64,000 nucleotides of DNA from an uncultured Planctomycetia bacterium (GTDB lineage Bacteria; Planctomycetota; Phycisphaerae; Phycisphaerales; SM1A02): positions 57,134 to 121,133 of the forward strand of contig CALMPF010000021.1 in NCBI GenBank assembly GCA_937871505.1, in the 5' to 3' direction. Below are positions 32,696 to 42,446 of this stretch, in pieces; the stretch's first letter is position 1; each line of letters opens with the position of its first letter. The translations under genes and the position numbers were made by a program. The notes beneath the pieces were generated by a model. The model worked only from the letters and a program-made list of their open reading frames with translations. It was not told the DNA's origin and did not search any database.

Positions 32696-34663
32696 ATGAG
32701 ACTCGGCAACGGAAGCGCGATCCTCGCGCTCTCGGCGACTGGCCTGCTGGTCGCCGGATCGGCTCTCGCAAACACCCCATGTCCGCCCGGCTCGGTCGTT
32801 CAGAACGACGCCTGCGGCGGCGTCGACCCGGATCCGAACGGCGGCTGCAACTTCGCCCCCGCGAACTTCCAGGATCTCGGGCTTCTCACCACGTCGATCA
32901 CGATCTGCGGCACCGTGGGCACCGTGCTCCCGACGGCCCGCGATCTCGACTGGTACACCTTCGAGCTCAACGTTCCGTCCCGCGTTCAGGTGACGACCTC
33001 GAAGGCCCCCGGCCTCTTCACGATCTTCGTCCGCAACGGCTTTGACTGCAACACCGCTGTCACCGTCTTCGCGGCCCAGGCGACCTCGACGCCGGAGCTC
33101 GTCCTCCCCGCCGGGACGCACACCCTCATCTTCACGGTCAACGCCTTCGCGCCGGATGGACCGGTCTGCGGCGTCGACCCGAACGGCTACACCGCCACGG
33201 TGGCCGTGACCGGCACGCTCGATCCCGCCTGCGGCGGCACCGAGAGCTGCGTCGAGGTGCACGCCTCCGGCGGGTGCAGCAACCTCGCCTGCTGCGACAC
33301 GGTCTGCCAGTTCGATCCGAGCTGCTGCGACTCCTCATGGACGAGCGACTGCGTCGACCTCGCGGTCCAGCTCTGCGGCCTCTTCGTCTACGTGTGCAAC
33401 TCGCCCGGCGGCGCTCCCGCGAACGACTGCGCGACCAGCCCCGCCACGATCGCCTGCGGCGCGACGGCCGTTGCCTTCAACACGACGTTCGCCGGCACCG
33501 ATGGCCCCCCGAACACCCAGTGCGCCTACGGCAAGGACATCTGGTACATCACCCAGTTCAACGAGGTCGGCGGCGGCGAGCTCGAGGTCGTCGTCAACAC
33601 CCCGGGCTGGGACTCGACGATCGCGCTCTACGCGCTCGGCGCCAGCCCGGCGTTCGATCCGAGCGATCTTCCCAATCTCTTCATCGGCTGCGTCGACATC
33701 TTCGCCGCTGGCGGTGAAGGCCTCGTCCTCATCGATGCCGCCGAGGGTGAGTACTACCTGATCCAGGTCGCCGGCTTCGATCCCGGCACCGGTCCGGAGT
33801 TCGGCACTGGCGACATCAACGTCGCCTGCCGTCGCCTGATCGCGAACACCGGCAACACCCGTCCGGTCCAGTTCGATGCGACCAACCAGGGCAACTTCGC
33901 CGGCCTGACCAACCTCGGCCTCTCCTCCGGGTTCCTCAACGCCGCGAACCCCCAGCGCTGGTACGCCACCCCGATCACCATCAGCGATCCGGGCCCCGGC
34001 CTCGACTGGCTCGTCACCTCGATCAACGTCTACGGCTTCTCGCCCGCCGGCGTCCAGAACGACGCGCTCGAGTGGAAGATCTGGTGCCGCACCGATCTGC
34101 TTCAGCCTCCGACCACGCTTCCCGCGGAGTATGAGGGCGCCCAGGTTCCGTTCCCGACGCCGTACGACATCGCCGGCGGCGCCGCCAACGAGAACCACGA
34201 GATCGTCATCAACCAGGTCATCCCCGCAGGCGACTACTGGCTGACGGTCTACGCGTCGAACAACACCGGCGGCGCGCTGCCGTCGAACTTCGCCTGGTTC
34301 ATCAACCCGCCGGATGGAATTCCGATCTTCGGTCCCAACGGCGTCCAGGGCTGGCGCTCGGTCACCTTCCCGCCGCCGCCGGGTGGCTTCGTGACGTACC
34401 AGCTCCCGCCGACGACCCTCCAGCAGCAGGCCGGGCTCGACCCGAACGACATCTACGGCGTCGGCTACCGCATCCTCGGCTCCAAGCAGCCGGGCGGGGC
34501 GACGAACCCGTGCTCCGTCGCTCCTCCGTGCCCGTGGGATCTCTCGGGTGACGGTGTCGTCGACGGTGCCGACCTCGGCATCCTCCTCGGCGGCTGGGGC
34601 GTCTTCAACGGCGCCGATCTCGGCCAGCTTCTCGGTTCGTGGGGTCCGTGCCCGACGAGCTGA
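32696..34663 (+). CDS. Large secreted protein with Cys-rich module and truncated dockerin
   Basis: 655 residues. AAGGAGG lies about 10 nt before the ATG, the strongest ribosome site in the window. Signal peptide LALSATGLLVAGSALA; a PPC-like beta domain (residues about 30-175); a Cys-rich module of about 40 residues (CSNLACCDTVCQFDPSCCDS, ending DCVDLAVQLC); a second PPC-like domain (NDCATSPATIACGATAVAFN); and a third beta domain to about residue 600. The C-terminal dockerin is damaged. The first repeat is whole ([20 protein letters not shown]), but the second reads [14 protein letters not shown] and lacks its D-x-N-x-D-G calcium loop. No enzymatic motif is visible. It is probably a surface or matrix protein. 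Confidence 0.78.
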   Translation: MRLGNGSAILALSATGLLVAGSALANTPCPPGSVVQNDACGGVDPDPNGGCNFAPANFQDLGLLTTSITICGTVGTVLPTARDLDWYTFELNVPSRVQVTTSKAPGLFTIFVRNGFDCNTAVTVFAAQATSTPELVLPAGTHTLIFTVNAFAPDGPVCGVDPNGYTATVAVTGTLDPACGGTESCVEVHASGGCSNLACCDTVCQFDPSCCDSSWTSDCVDLAVQLCGLFVYVCNSPGGAPANDCATSPATIACGATAVAFNTTFAGTDGPPNTQCAYGKDIWYITQFNEVGGGELEVVVNTPGWDSTIALYALGASPAFDPSDLPNLFIGCVDIFAAGGEGLVLIDAAEGEYYLIQVAGFDPGTGPEFGTGDINVACRRLIANTGNTRPVQFDATNQGNFAGLTNLGLSSGFLNAANPQRWYATPITISDPGPGLDWLVTSINVYGFSPAGVQNDALEWKIWCRTDLLQPPTTLPAEYEGAQVPFPTPYDIAGGAANENHEIVINQVIPAGDYWLTVYASNNTGGALPSNFAWFINPPDGIPIFGPNGVQGWRSVTFPPPPGGFVTYQLPPTTLQQQAGLDPNDIYGVGYRILGSKQPGGATNPCSVAPPCPWDLSGDGVVDGADLGILLGGWGVFNGADLGQLLGSWGPCPTS

Positions 34664-34767
34664 TCGGCGAGTCGATGCGTCGGTGACGGTGCGCCTGACA
34701 GGGCATCGCCGTCCGCAGCCCGAGTGCCTCGCGCCCGGGCTCGGCGCTTGAGACAACTCCTGAGTCG

Positions 34768-34799
34768 CGACGCCCCCCGGCAGCAGCCGGGGGGCGTCG
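34768..34799 (+). terminator. Perfect 14-bp GC hairpin
   Basis: CGACGCCCCCCGGC pairs with GCCGGGGGGCGTCG around AGCA, about 105 bp after the stop of the 32696 gene. It shares its CGACGCCCCCC arm with the hairpin at 32451. Confidence 0.6.
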
Positions 34800-35014
34800 T
34801 CGTTCCCGGAGGCTCCGGCGCGCCGGGGCGCGTCGCGCTCCCTCCCGTCTCGCCCTCCGGGGTCGTACCTCGGCTGATCGGCGGCGGCCGGATGACGCCC
34901 ACGCCACTTTCGCCGCCGCCTGCCGGGGCTATCTTCACGTCCGCGCGGCTGACGCGATCTGGCGCAATCGAGAAACTCGGGCCCTTCCTTCCCAACGCTC
35001 CGTCTCACTCCTCC
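34800..35014 (+). promoter_or_regulatory. Upstream region of the export operon with TATCTT hexamer
   Basis: TATCTT at 34930-34935 (GGGGCTATCTTCACG) is a plausible -10 element for the macA-like operon. If it is used, starts before about 34942 are excluded and the GTG at 35015 is favoured. Confidence 0.35.
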
Positions 35015-36337
35015 GTGCGCACGATCCTGACCATCCTGCTGACCGCGATCGTTCTCGTCATGGCCGCGGCGATCGTCGTCGGTCCGCGGGCCGGCGCGGT
35101 GTTCGAAGCCCTCGGGCGCGTGCCCTCGGCGACGCAGGTCCGGGCGCACGAGGTCGCCATCGGCACGATCATCGAGGTCGTCTCGGCGCCGGGGGTCATC
35201 GAGCCGTTCCGCAAGGTCGACGTCTCGGCGGAGATCTCCGCTCGGATCGACGAGCTTCCCTTTCGCGAGGGCGACGCCGTGCAGAGCGGCGACGTCATCG
35301 TCCGGCTCGACGATCGCGACCTCCGCGCGGCGCTCGCATCGGTCACGGCGCGGCGCGACGCGGAGCGCTTTCGGCTTCAGTCGGAGCAGCAGCGCCTTGC
35401 CGGTCCGAGGGCGACCCTCACGCTTGCCCAGCGAACGCTCGAGCGGCAGGAGGCGCTCCTGGCCACCGGAGACGTCAGTCAGCAGGCGGTCGACGAAGCG
35501 ATCCAGCGCGTCCGTGACCTTGAGGCGTCGATCGCCTCGGCGGAACGGACGATCTCGGTGCTCGAAAGCTCGCTCGCCGCCGCCGAGGCCGAGATCTCCC
35601 GTGCCGAGGAGGCGGTGCGGCGGACGGTGATCACCAGCCCCATCGAAGGCGTGATCACGCAGCTCAACGCGGAAGTCGGCGAGCTGGTGCTCGTCGGCAC
35701 GATGAACAACCCCGGCACGGTGATCATGACCGTCGCCGATCTCTCGCGGATGATCCTCAATGCGGAGGTGGCGGAGACCGACATCGCCCGCCTGCGGACG
35801 GGGCAGCAGGCGAGGATCCATGTCAACGCCTATCCGGACTTCGCCTTCGACGGATCGGTCTCGCGGATCGGTCTCCAGCGCACCGTCGCGCTCGGCCAGA
35901 ATCCCTACTTCAAGGTCGAGATCGACATCGACCTCGACGGACGGCGGATTCTCTCGGGGCTCGCCGCCAACGTCGATGTCCGAATCGCGGAGCACGAGGG
36001 GCTGGTGCTTCCGAGCCAGGCCGTCCTCCAGCGGCCCGTCGACGAGCTCCCGGCGCACGCCCGGTCGAGCCCGGCGATCGAGGCGGAGCGGCGCGTGACC
36101 CCGGTGGTCTACCGGATCGTCGCGGGCCGCGCGGTCGCCACGCCGGTGCGGCTTGGTCCCAGCGATCTCGCAAGCTCGCTCGTCCGCCAGGGGCTCGGGG
36201 CGGGCGACGTCGTCGTCGTCGGGCCGTTCAAGGTGCTCGAGAAGCTCGTGGACGGAGACGCGATCCGCCGCGACGACGACCTGGGTGCGGCCGACGGGTC
36301 TCCGCGGGCCGATCCTCCGCGCGGAGCGGGTGACTGA
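35015..36337 (+). CDS. MacA/HlyD-type periplasmic adaptor of an ABC exporter
   Basis: 440 residues from the GTG at 35015, which puts the membrane anchor ([20 protein letters not shown]) at the N-terminus; an ATG at 34892 would add 41 low-complexity residues. A split lipoyl-like domain ([20 protein letters not shown] and [20 protein letters not shown]) flanks a long alpha-hairpin coiled coil (residues about 115-215, [20 protein letters not shown]). Beta-barrel and membrane-proximal parts follow. MacA-type adaptors join an inner-membrane ABC pump to an outer-membrane channel. The ATPase, permease and TolC-like genes follow directly, with gaps or overlaps of a few bases, so this is a complete tripartite export operon. 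Confidence 0.85.
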   Translation: MRTILTILLTAIVLVMAAAIVVGPRAGAVFEALGRVPSATQVRAHEVAIGTIIEVVSAPGVIEPFRKVDVSAEISARIDELPFREGDAVQSGDVIVRLDDRDLRAALASVTARRDAERFRLQSEQQRLAGPRATLTLAQRTLERQEALLATGDVSQQAVDEAIQRVRDLEASIASAERTISVLESSLAAAEAEISRAEEAVRRTVITSPIEGVITQLNAEVGELVLVGTMNNPGTVIMTVADLSRMILNAEVAETDIARLRTGQQARIHVNAYPDFAFDGSVSRIGLQRTVALGQNPYFKVEIDIDLDGRRILSGLAANVDVRIAEHEGLVLPSQAVLQRPVDELPAHARSSPAIEAERRVTPVVYRIVAGRAVATPVRLGPSDLASSLVRQGLGAGDVVVVGPFKVLEKLVDGDAIRRDDDLGAADGSPRADPPRGAGD

Positions 36338-36341
36338 GGCC

Positions 36342-37190
36342 ATGGCCCGCGCAACCCCGCAGAGAGCGCCGCTGACGATCCGGGCCCGCAGGCTCGCGAA
36401 GGTCTATCGCGTCGGCGTCGAGACGATCCACGCGCTGCGAAGCGTCGATCTCGACATCTCGCCCAACGAGTGGGTCGCCATCATGGGCAGCTCGGGCAGC
36501 GGCAAGAGCACGCTGATGAACGTGCTCGGGTGCCTCGATCGCCCGACCTCCGGGGAGTACCTGCTGGACGGTCGTGCGGTCTCCGCGATGTCGGCGAGGC
36601 AGCTTGCGCAGGTCCGGAACAAGCTCATCGGCTTCGTCTTCCAGTCGTTCGAGCTGCTCCCGCGCATGAGCGCCCTCGCCAACGTCGAGCTGCCGCTGGT
36701 CTACGCCGGCGGCGGAAGCTGGTGGGGGAGCCGGCGCCGGCGGGCGCGGGCGGCGCTCGAGCGCGTCGGACTCGGGCACCGGCTGACGCACCGGCCGAAC
36801 CAGCTCTCGGGCGGACAGAAGCAGCGCGTGGCCATCGCCCGCGCCATCCTCAACGAACCGGCGATCCTGATGGCCGACGAGCCCACCGGAAACCTCGATT
36901 CGACGACCACCGCGGAGATCCTCGATCTCTTCGGCCAGCTCCACGACGAAGGGCAGACGATCATCCTCGTGACCCACGAGGACGAAGTCGCGGCACGCTG
37001 CGGCCGCGTCGTTCGGCTCAGAGACGGCAACGTGCTCTCCGACCTCTCCGTCAGCGAGGATGCCGCCGGGCATAGGTCCGCGCTGCGCGGAGAGGGCGGC
37101 CCGGATCGATGGCAGGCTGCGGCATCCGCGACCGCGCACGAGGGCGGTTCGGCCTCGGGCGCGGCGGGGGAGCGCTCGGGTCGATGCTGA
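36342..37190 (+). CDS. MacB-type ABC transporter ATP-binding protein
   Basis: 282 residues from the ATG at 36342, 4 bp after the adaptor stop. The protein has Walker [10 protein letters not shown], the Q-loop [13 protein letters not shown], the signature [15 protein letters not shown], Walker [13 protein letters not shown] and an H-loop [10 protein letters not shown]. The sequence is of the LolD/MacB/FtsE class, which drives mechanotransmission exporters. A short insertion, [15 protein letters not shown], lies after the Q-loop. The C-terminal 40 residues are a Ser/Ala/Gly tail. ATPase and permease are separate genes here, whereas E. coli MacB is a fusion. The stop overlaps the permease start by 7 bp. 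Confidence 0.9.
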   Translation: MARATPQRAPLTIRARRLAKVYRVGVETIHALRSVDLDISPNEWVAIMGSSGSGKSTLMNVLGCLDRPTSGEYLLDGRAVSAMSARQLAQVRNKLIGFVFQSFELLPRMSALANVELPLVYAGGGSWWGSRRRRARAALERVGLGHRLTHRPNQLSGGQKQRVAIARAILNEPAILMADEPTGNLDSTTTAEILDLFGQLHDEGQTIILVTHEDEVAARCGRVVRLRDGNVLSDLSVSEDAAGHRSALRGEGGPDRWQAAASATAHEGGSASGAAGERSGRC

Positions 37191-38422
37191 ATCCGCTCTT
37201 CTACATCCAGGCGATCGCGCTCGCCCTCGGTCAGATCTGGGCGAACAAGACCCGCTCGCTCCTGACGATGCTCGGCATCATCATCGGCGTCGCCTCGGTG
37301 ACGGCGGTCATCGCGGCGCTGGTCGGGCTGAGAACGCGGGTGCTCTCGGAGTTCGAGGGATTCGGCGCGAGCAAGATCTTCATCTTCCCTTCGCGGCCCG
37401 AGGGAAGCGCCCGCAACGTCTATCCGTTCGAGCGGATCCGCCTGCGGCCGGAGGAGCTGACCGCCATCAGCGAGCAGGCGGCGTCGGTGCGCTCCATCAC
37501 TCCGGTTGCGACGCTCGGTCTCGATGTGCGCAGCGACCGCGCCCAGCTTGACGGCGTCACGATCACGGGCATCTGGCCCGACTGGCACGACGTCGAGCGC
37601 CGAGCCGTGATCCTCGGCCGCCCCTTCAACGCCATCGACGAGGAGAACGCGCGGCAGGTCTGCCTCGTCAACGACCGTGCGATCCTCGAGCTTCAGCTCG
37701 AGGCGGATCCCGTGGGGCGCTACCTGCTCATCGGAGGTCGGCGCTTCCTGATCGTCGGGGTCGTCGAGACCCTGACGCTGACGATCGTCCCGAGCACGAA
37801 CACGGCGGAGATCTTCATTCCGTTCTCGGTCGCCGTGAAGCTCCTTCCGCGCGACTTCTTCATGAGCTTCTCGGCCCGGATCGGCTCCCCCGAGCTGGCC
37901 GACGAAGCGAAGGCGGAGATCACGGCGCTGATGCGGCGCATGCGCGGGCTCGAGCCCGACGAGCCGGACACCTTCCGCGTCGCGGCGATCGATCAGTTCA
38001 TCAGCCAGTTCAAGGCGCTCGCGGCGGGCATCACGGCGATCGCCGGAGGCATCGTCGGGATCAGCCTGCTCGTGGGAGGCATCGGCATCATGAACATCAT
38101 GCTCGTCTCCGTCTCCGAGCGCACGCGCGAGATCGGCCTCCGCAAGGCGGTCGGAGCGACCCCGGCGGCCATCCTCATCCAGTTCCTGCTCGAGGCGATC
38201 ACGCTCTGCGCGGTCGGCGGCCTCATCGGCGTGGCGATCGGCCAGGCCTTCGCCTTCGGGCTCACCAAGATCCCCGGCGCCCAGCTCGACCAGGCGGAGG
38301 TGCCGCTCTGGGCGATCGCGATGGCCTTCGCCTTCAGCGGCCTCGTCGGCATCGTCTTCGGCATGTTTCCCGCGATCAAGGCATCCCAGCTCGATCCGAT
38401 CGAGGCCCTGCGCCATGAGTGA
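37184..38422 (+). CDS. MacB-type ABC transporter permease
   Basis: 412 residues from the ATG at 37184. One N-terminal transmembrane helix ([20 protein letters not shown]), a large periplasmic domain of about 220 residues (MacB_PCD type, including a [20 protein letters not shown] strand), then three helices with the FtsX-fold signature: [20 protein letters not shown] and [20 protein letters not shown], ending [15 protein letters not shown]. This is the typical type VII ABC exporter permease. It acts with the preceding ATPase and adaptor. The stop overlaps by 8 bp with an ATG (38415) of the next open frame. Confidence 0.9.
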   Translation: MLNPLFYIQAIALALGQIWANKTRSLLTMLGIIIGVASVTAVIAALVGLRTRVLSEFEGFGASKIFIFPSRPEGSARNVYPFERIRLRPEELTAISEQAASVRSITPVATLGLDVRSDRAQLDGVTITGIWPDWHDVERRAVILGRPFNAIDEENARQVCLVNDRAILELQLEADPVGRYLLIGGRRFLIVGVVETLTLTIVPSTNTAEIFIPFSVAVKLLPRDFFMSFSARIGSPELADEAKAEITALMRRMRGLEPDEPDTFRVAAIDQFISQFKALAAGITAIAGGIVGISLLVGGIGIMNIMLVSVSERTREIGLRKAVGATPAAILIQFLLEAITLCAVGGLIGVAIGQAFAFGLTKIPGAQLDQAEVPLWAIAMAFAFSGLVGIVFGMFPAIKASQLDPIEALRHE

Positions 38423-38609
38423 GAGCCTCCCACGGCGAGCGCCGCGCGGCGTCTCGGCGTCGCCGGTCCAGCCCGGGCGAAGTCGGCGGTCCGACTCGGC
38501 AGGCCCGGGGAGCCTGCGCGAGCCGGGAGTCCCGCGGAGCGCGCGAGGCTCGCGGAGCGATTGCGGCCGTCCGCCGCGTCGCAGCGCAGTCGCTCTCTTC
38601 GCATCGCGG

Positions 38610-40235
38610 ATGCGTGTCGCCGCGGCGCTCGCTCTGGTCGCGGCGGCAGGCCACGGCTGCCGCAATCCGCTCGACATGGGACCTGTGAGCTTCGATCGCG
38701 AAGCCCTCCGGAGCGCGGAGGAGGTCGACCTGGGCCGCCTCTCGCGGAAGCCGCCGACGAGCGTCGAGGATGCGACCGCGGAGGTGCTTCGCGACGTGAT
38801 CTCGCCCGCGCCGGCGCCGGCGCGGGTCGAGCTGACGCTCGCCGAAGTCCGCGCAGCGGCGCTGGCGGGGAACCTCGAGCTTCGAGCCGAGCTGTTCAAC
38901 CCGACGATCGCGGCGACGGTCGTCGACGAGGAGGAGGCGAAGTTCGAGTGGACGTTCTTCGCCAACGCCGCGCGCGCGCGGACCGACCGGCCGACGCCGA
39001 CGCTCCTGGAGGCGGCGCAGAGCGACCTGAATACGTTCAATCTCGGGGTGAACGTGCCGCTGCGGACAGGCGGCCAGATCGTCGTCGACGTGCCCTTCCA
39101 GGATCTCGAGACCAGCGACCCCTTCGCGCTGCTCAATCCCTCCTATGACGCGTCGCTGCGGTTCGCCATCAGCCAGCCGCTGCTGCGCAACGCCGGAGTG
39201 CGCACCAACACCAACTCGATCCGCGTCGCGGGATACCAGAGCCAGATCGTCGACGCCCGCACCAAGCTCTCGGCGATCCGCATCCTCGCCGAGGCGGACA
39301 AGTCGTATTGGCGGCTCTTCGCGGCGCGCGGCGAGCTCTCCGTGCGCCAGCAGCGCTACGAGCTCGCGGTCGAGCAGCTCGAGCGCGCCCGTCGCCTCGT
39401 CGCCGCAGGCAATGCAGCGGAGGTCGAGATCATCCGTTCGCAGCAGGGCGTCGCCGACAGCCTCACCGGGATCATCGTGGCGGAGACCGCGGTCCGCGTG
39501 CGCCAGCGCGAGCTGAAGCGGATCATGAACCGGGAGGACCTTCCCCCGGGCGGTGCGACCGAGGTGATTCCAGCGACCGATCCCAGCCCCGTCGGGCTGG
39601 ACCTTGACGCCGAGGCGCTCGCCGGGAGGGCTGTCACCAACCGGATGGAGATGGTCGAGCTCGAGCTTCAGCTCGCCATCGACGCGAGCAACCTCGACTT
39701 CCAGCGCAATCAGGCGCTCCCGCTCTTCGTCGTGGACTACCTCTACAGCCGCGACGGGCTCGGCGAGCGCTACGGGAAGGCGTTCAGCCAGCTCACCGAC
39801 CAGAGCTTCGAGAACTGGCGCATCGCCGCCCGGCTCGAGATCCCGCTTGGGAACGAGGCGGCCAAGGCCCGGGTCCATCGGGCCATCCTGACGCGCGTGC
39901 AGCGCCTCGCGACGCGCGACCAGCGGCGCCAGGCGATCCGCGAGGAGGTCTTCGACGCGCTCGACCTGCTTCAGGAGTCGTGGCAGCGCATCCTCGCTGC
40001 GCGGCAGCAGACCATCGTCGCGGCTCGGACGTTCGAGGCCGAGCGCCGGCAGTTCGAGCTCGGCCTCCGCACCAGCACCGACGTCCTCGACGCGGCGGCG
40101 CGCCTCTCCGACGCGCAGTCGCAGGAGGTGCGCGCGCTCGCCGAATACCAGATTGCGCAGGTCGACATCGCCTTCGCGACGGGCACGCTGCTCGGAAACG
40201 GCCGCGTCCACTGGACGCCGAGCGACGCGCGGTAG
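38610..40235 (+). CDS. TolC-family outer-membrane efflux protein
   Basis: 541 residues from the ATG at 38610, which begins a signal sequence (RVAAALALVAAAGHGC). Cys at residue 17 may be lipidated, although GHGC is an unusual lipobox. An earlier ATG at 38415 overlaps the permease stop and would add 65 Arg-rich residues; coupling from it cannot be excluded. The mature protein has the duplicated outer-membrane-efflux pattern: long helices (VELTLAEVRAAALAGNLELR, ILTRVQRLATRDQRRQAIRE, ADKSYWRLFAARGELSVRQQ) and strand pairs such as RFAISQPLLRNAGVRTNTNS. It supplies the outer-membrane channel of this export operon. The substrate is unknown. The neighbouring surface-protein genes hint at an envelope role, but this is inference. 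Confidence 0.85.
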   Translation: MRVAAALALVAAAGHGCRNPLDMGPVSFDREALRSAEEVDLGRLSRKPPTSVEDATAEVLRDVISPAPAPARVELTLAEVRAAALAGNLELRAELFNPTIAATVVDEEEAKFEWTFFANAARARTDRPTPTLLEAAQSDLNTFNLGVNVPLRTGGQIVVDVPFQDLETSDPFALLNPSYDASLRFAISQPLLRNAGVRTNTNSIRVAGYQSQIVDARTKLSAIRILAEADKSYWRLFAARGELSVRQQRYELAVEQLERARRLVAAGNAAEVEIIRSQQGVADSLTGIIVAETAVRVRQRELKRIMNREDLPPGGATEVIPATDPSPVGLDLDAEALAGRAVTNRMEMVELELQLAIDASNLDFQRNQALPLFVVDYLYSRDGLGERYGKAFSQLTDQSFENWRIAARLEIPLGNEAAKARVHRAILTRVQRLATRDQRRQAIREEVFDALDLLQESWQRILAARQQTIVAARTFEAERRQFELGLRTSTDVLDAAARLSDAQSQEVRALAEYQIAQVDIAFATGTLLGNGRVHWTPSDAR

Positions 40236-40433
40236 CAGGCGCCGCGCCGTCGCGATCGGCCTGCGGCCTGGACGGCGAGGCGGCGAGATCCGAGGTCGTT
40301 CATCGACGGCTGCCCCCGGGCGCTCCGCGTCGCGAACGGTCGCGCGCTGCGCGGAACGGCCGGGCGGGTGCGTGAACCCCCGGCCCGGCCGTCCGCCTTG
40401 CGGCGAGCGTGGGCGCCGCGTCGATCGAGAAAG

Positions 40434-40467
40434 CCGGATGCGGGCGTGCGCCGTCGCCCGCATCCGG
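40434..40467 (+). terminator. Perfect 13-bp hairpin after the TolC-like gene
   Basis: CCGGATGCGGGCG pairs with CGCCCGCATCCGG around TGCGCCGT, about 200 bp after the stop. No T-run follows. Confidence 0.5.
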
Positions 40468-40965
40468 AACGAGCAGGTGCGACTCAACCGTCGCACCGCA
40501 AGGAGAAACGTCGGCGTCGGGCGTTCCCTCCGCTCACGGCGTGAACGGGGGGAACTCTCACGCCCGGCGCGGACGTGGAAGGAGACTCGCTCATCCGGCT
40601 TCGGCGGCGACTCCGCACGCCGTGGCGGTCCGGATCCCCGAGGTCCTCTCGCTCCGCCGGAGGGCGAGGCAAGGGGGTCGGGACCGCCAGGCGGGCGGGA
40701 GTCGCACGCGTCCCACCGCGAGGCTGGCGGAGCACCGCTCGGGAGTCGCCCGAGGCACTCGACGGCGTCGAGACCGGGCTCCGCTCACTCATATAAACGT
40801 CATCCGAGAAGGACTGACACGGCCTTCGTGCGCATTTTTGTTTCGGAGTTCCGGCCGGAGCCCGAACGGCCGTGCGGTCACTGCCAGCGCGTCGACGCCC
40901 CGCGCCGGGGCCGATCCGGATCCCGATCTCCCGTTGGAGCGACGCTCGAAGGCGTCATGCGGCAA

Positions 40966-41007
40966 CCCCGCGCCCGCACGCCGGAGGAAGGCGATGCGGG
41001 CGCGGGG
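40966..41007 (-). terminator. Perfect 13-bp hairpin after the 41083 dockerin gene
   Basis: CCCCGCGCCCGCA pairs with TGCGGGCGCGGGG with a 16-nt loop. It lies 76 bp past the stop on the minus strand. Confidence 0.5.
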
Positions 41008-41082
41008 TGATCAGGACCATCGTCCATCTGGCTGCCGGAGGGGTCCTCGGGTGGAATCCGCCCTGCCCCTCGGACCTCCGAC

Positions 41083-42222
41083 TCAGTTGCAGACGGTGTG
41101 GATCGTCAGCGTGTACGCCCCCTCCGCGCCGCTGAAGCCCGTCACGAGGATGTGGTAGATCTCGTCGATCTGGGCGAAGAAGTGCCCCGAGCTCTTGCGC
41201 GGGAAGCCGGAGATCTCACACGCGGCGCCGGGCGAGTCGTCGACGCAGAGCTTCAGCTCGCCGGTGCAGCCGGTGACGACCGAGTCGCGCCAGACCGCGA
41301 TGACGGTGTCGAAGTTGGTTCCCGGGTGGCACGTGCTGACGAAGACCTGCTCGTTCGGGCACGAGGGGATGTAGGTGATCCACTCGCCGCCCTGGACGCC
41401 GATCGCGCAGGGCGAGGGATAGTCGGGGTTGTCGGTGGTGATCCCGTTGACCGTCTTGGTGATGCCGTTCTCACCGAAGACGACGATGCCGTTCTCGCAC
41501 GAAGGGCCGACGCTGGTGAACGTCACGTCGAGCGTGCCGTTGCCGGCGGCGGTGAGGAAGCCGCCCAGACGGATGCGGTACCAGTTCCCCGCGACGACGT
41601 TCACGGAGAGCTGAGACGTGAAGCCCGCGCAGCCCTGGGTGTCGTCGTTGCAGCCGACGAGCGTCCAGAGTCCGGGAGCGTCGGTGGAGGGACAGGGGTT
41701 GGCTCCGGGGGTCGTCGCTCCATAGACCGCGACGATGGTGTCGAAGTCGGCGCTGTTGCACGTCGAGAGCTTGAGGATCCCGCTTCCGGGCGCGAAGTAC
41801 GTGTACCAGATGTCCTTCTGGATCTGGGACGCGACCTGCCCGCACATCCCAGCGACGCCCGGGCCGTCCGTCGTGGCGGTGAGCGTGCAGAACTGGATCA
41901 GGGAAGGCGCCGCGATCTGGATCGCGTTCGCGCAGTTGTCGTTCGCCGGCCCGCCGCACGGACCCCAGGCGCCGAGCAGGATTCCCAGATCGGCCCCATC
42001 GACGACGCCGTCGCCGTTGAGGTCGCCGACGCCGGGACCACCCCAGAGCGCGAGCAGGCGACCGAGGTCGGCACCGTCGACGACGCCGTTGTCGTCGAGA
42101 TCACCGACGCAGGAGCAGGTCGCGGAGAGCTGCCCGGCGCCGACGAGAAGGAGAGCGGCTGCGGCGAGCGTCTTTGGCGCGCCGGCGAGGAGGGAGGACG
42201 AAAGGAAGGAAGTGCGGGTCAT
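41083..42222 (-). CDS. Secreted protein with N-terminal dockerin and two PPC-like domains
   Basis: 379 residues from the ATG at 42222, with an AGGAG ribosome site. Signal peptide (KTLAAAALLLVGAGQLSA), then at residues 41-86 a two-repeat dockerin, [20 protein letters not shown] and [20 protein letters not shown], right after the cleavage site. Two beta-sandwich domains follow: residues about 93-233 (NDNCANAIQIAAPSLIQFCT, KDIWYTYFAPGSGILKLSTC) and about 234-379, each with DFDTIVAVY / NFDTVIAVW strands typical of pre-peptidase C-terminal-like domains. Other dockerins in this window are C-terminal, so the order is reversed. No enzyme domain is present. It reads convergently with the export operon. 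Confidence 0.8.
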   Translation of the reverse strand: MTRTSFLSSSLLAGAPKTLAAAALLLVGAGQLSATCSCVGDLDDNGVVDGADLGRLLALWGGPGVGDLNGDGVVDGADLGILLGAWGPCGGPANDNCANAIQIAAPSLIQFCTLTATTDGPGVAGMCGQVASQIQKDIWYTYFAPGSGILKLSTCNSADFDTIVAVYGATTPGANPCPSTDAPGLWTLVGCNDDTQGCAGFTSQLSVNVVAGNWYRIRLGGFLTAAGNGTLDVTFTSVGPSCENGIVVFGENGITKTVNGITTDNPDYPSPCAIGVQGGEWITYIPSCPNEQVFVSTCHPGTNFDTVIAVWRDSVVTGCTGELKLCVDDSPGAACEISGFPRKSSGHFFAQIDEIYHILVTGFSGAEGAYTLTIHTVCN

Positions 42223-42446
42223 GGCGGTGCTCCTGATGGGATGCGTTGGGGAAGGGGCCGCCGCGGAGACGTGGACCGTTGCGGCCGGCGGGAGGTGGGG
42301 TGCGGAGAAGGCGTCTCGGCACGTTCTTCCTCCGCCATCAACGGAATCCCCGGAAGCAGGCGCAGGGAGTTCCCGAAGTCCGCGCGCGAGCGCTCGGCCA
42401 GAGCGCGCCAAGCCGCCTGCCGGCCGCCTCGCCGGATCCGGCTCGA

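Larger units (their letters stand above)
40236..41082. other. Convergent intergenic region with two large hairpins
   Basis: 847 bp between the TolC-like gene and the convergent dockerin gene. It holds hairpins at 40434-40467 and 40966-41007 and an AT-richer patch near 40790-40850 (CATATAAACG, CATTTTTGTTT). No protein-like frame is seen. Confidence 0.45.

Noticed and set aside
33335..36343. A 1,002-codon minus-strand frame across two genes
   Set aside because: It spans the intergenic region and overlaps a secreted protein and the adaptor gene antisense; no recognisable domains.
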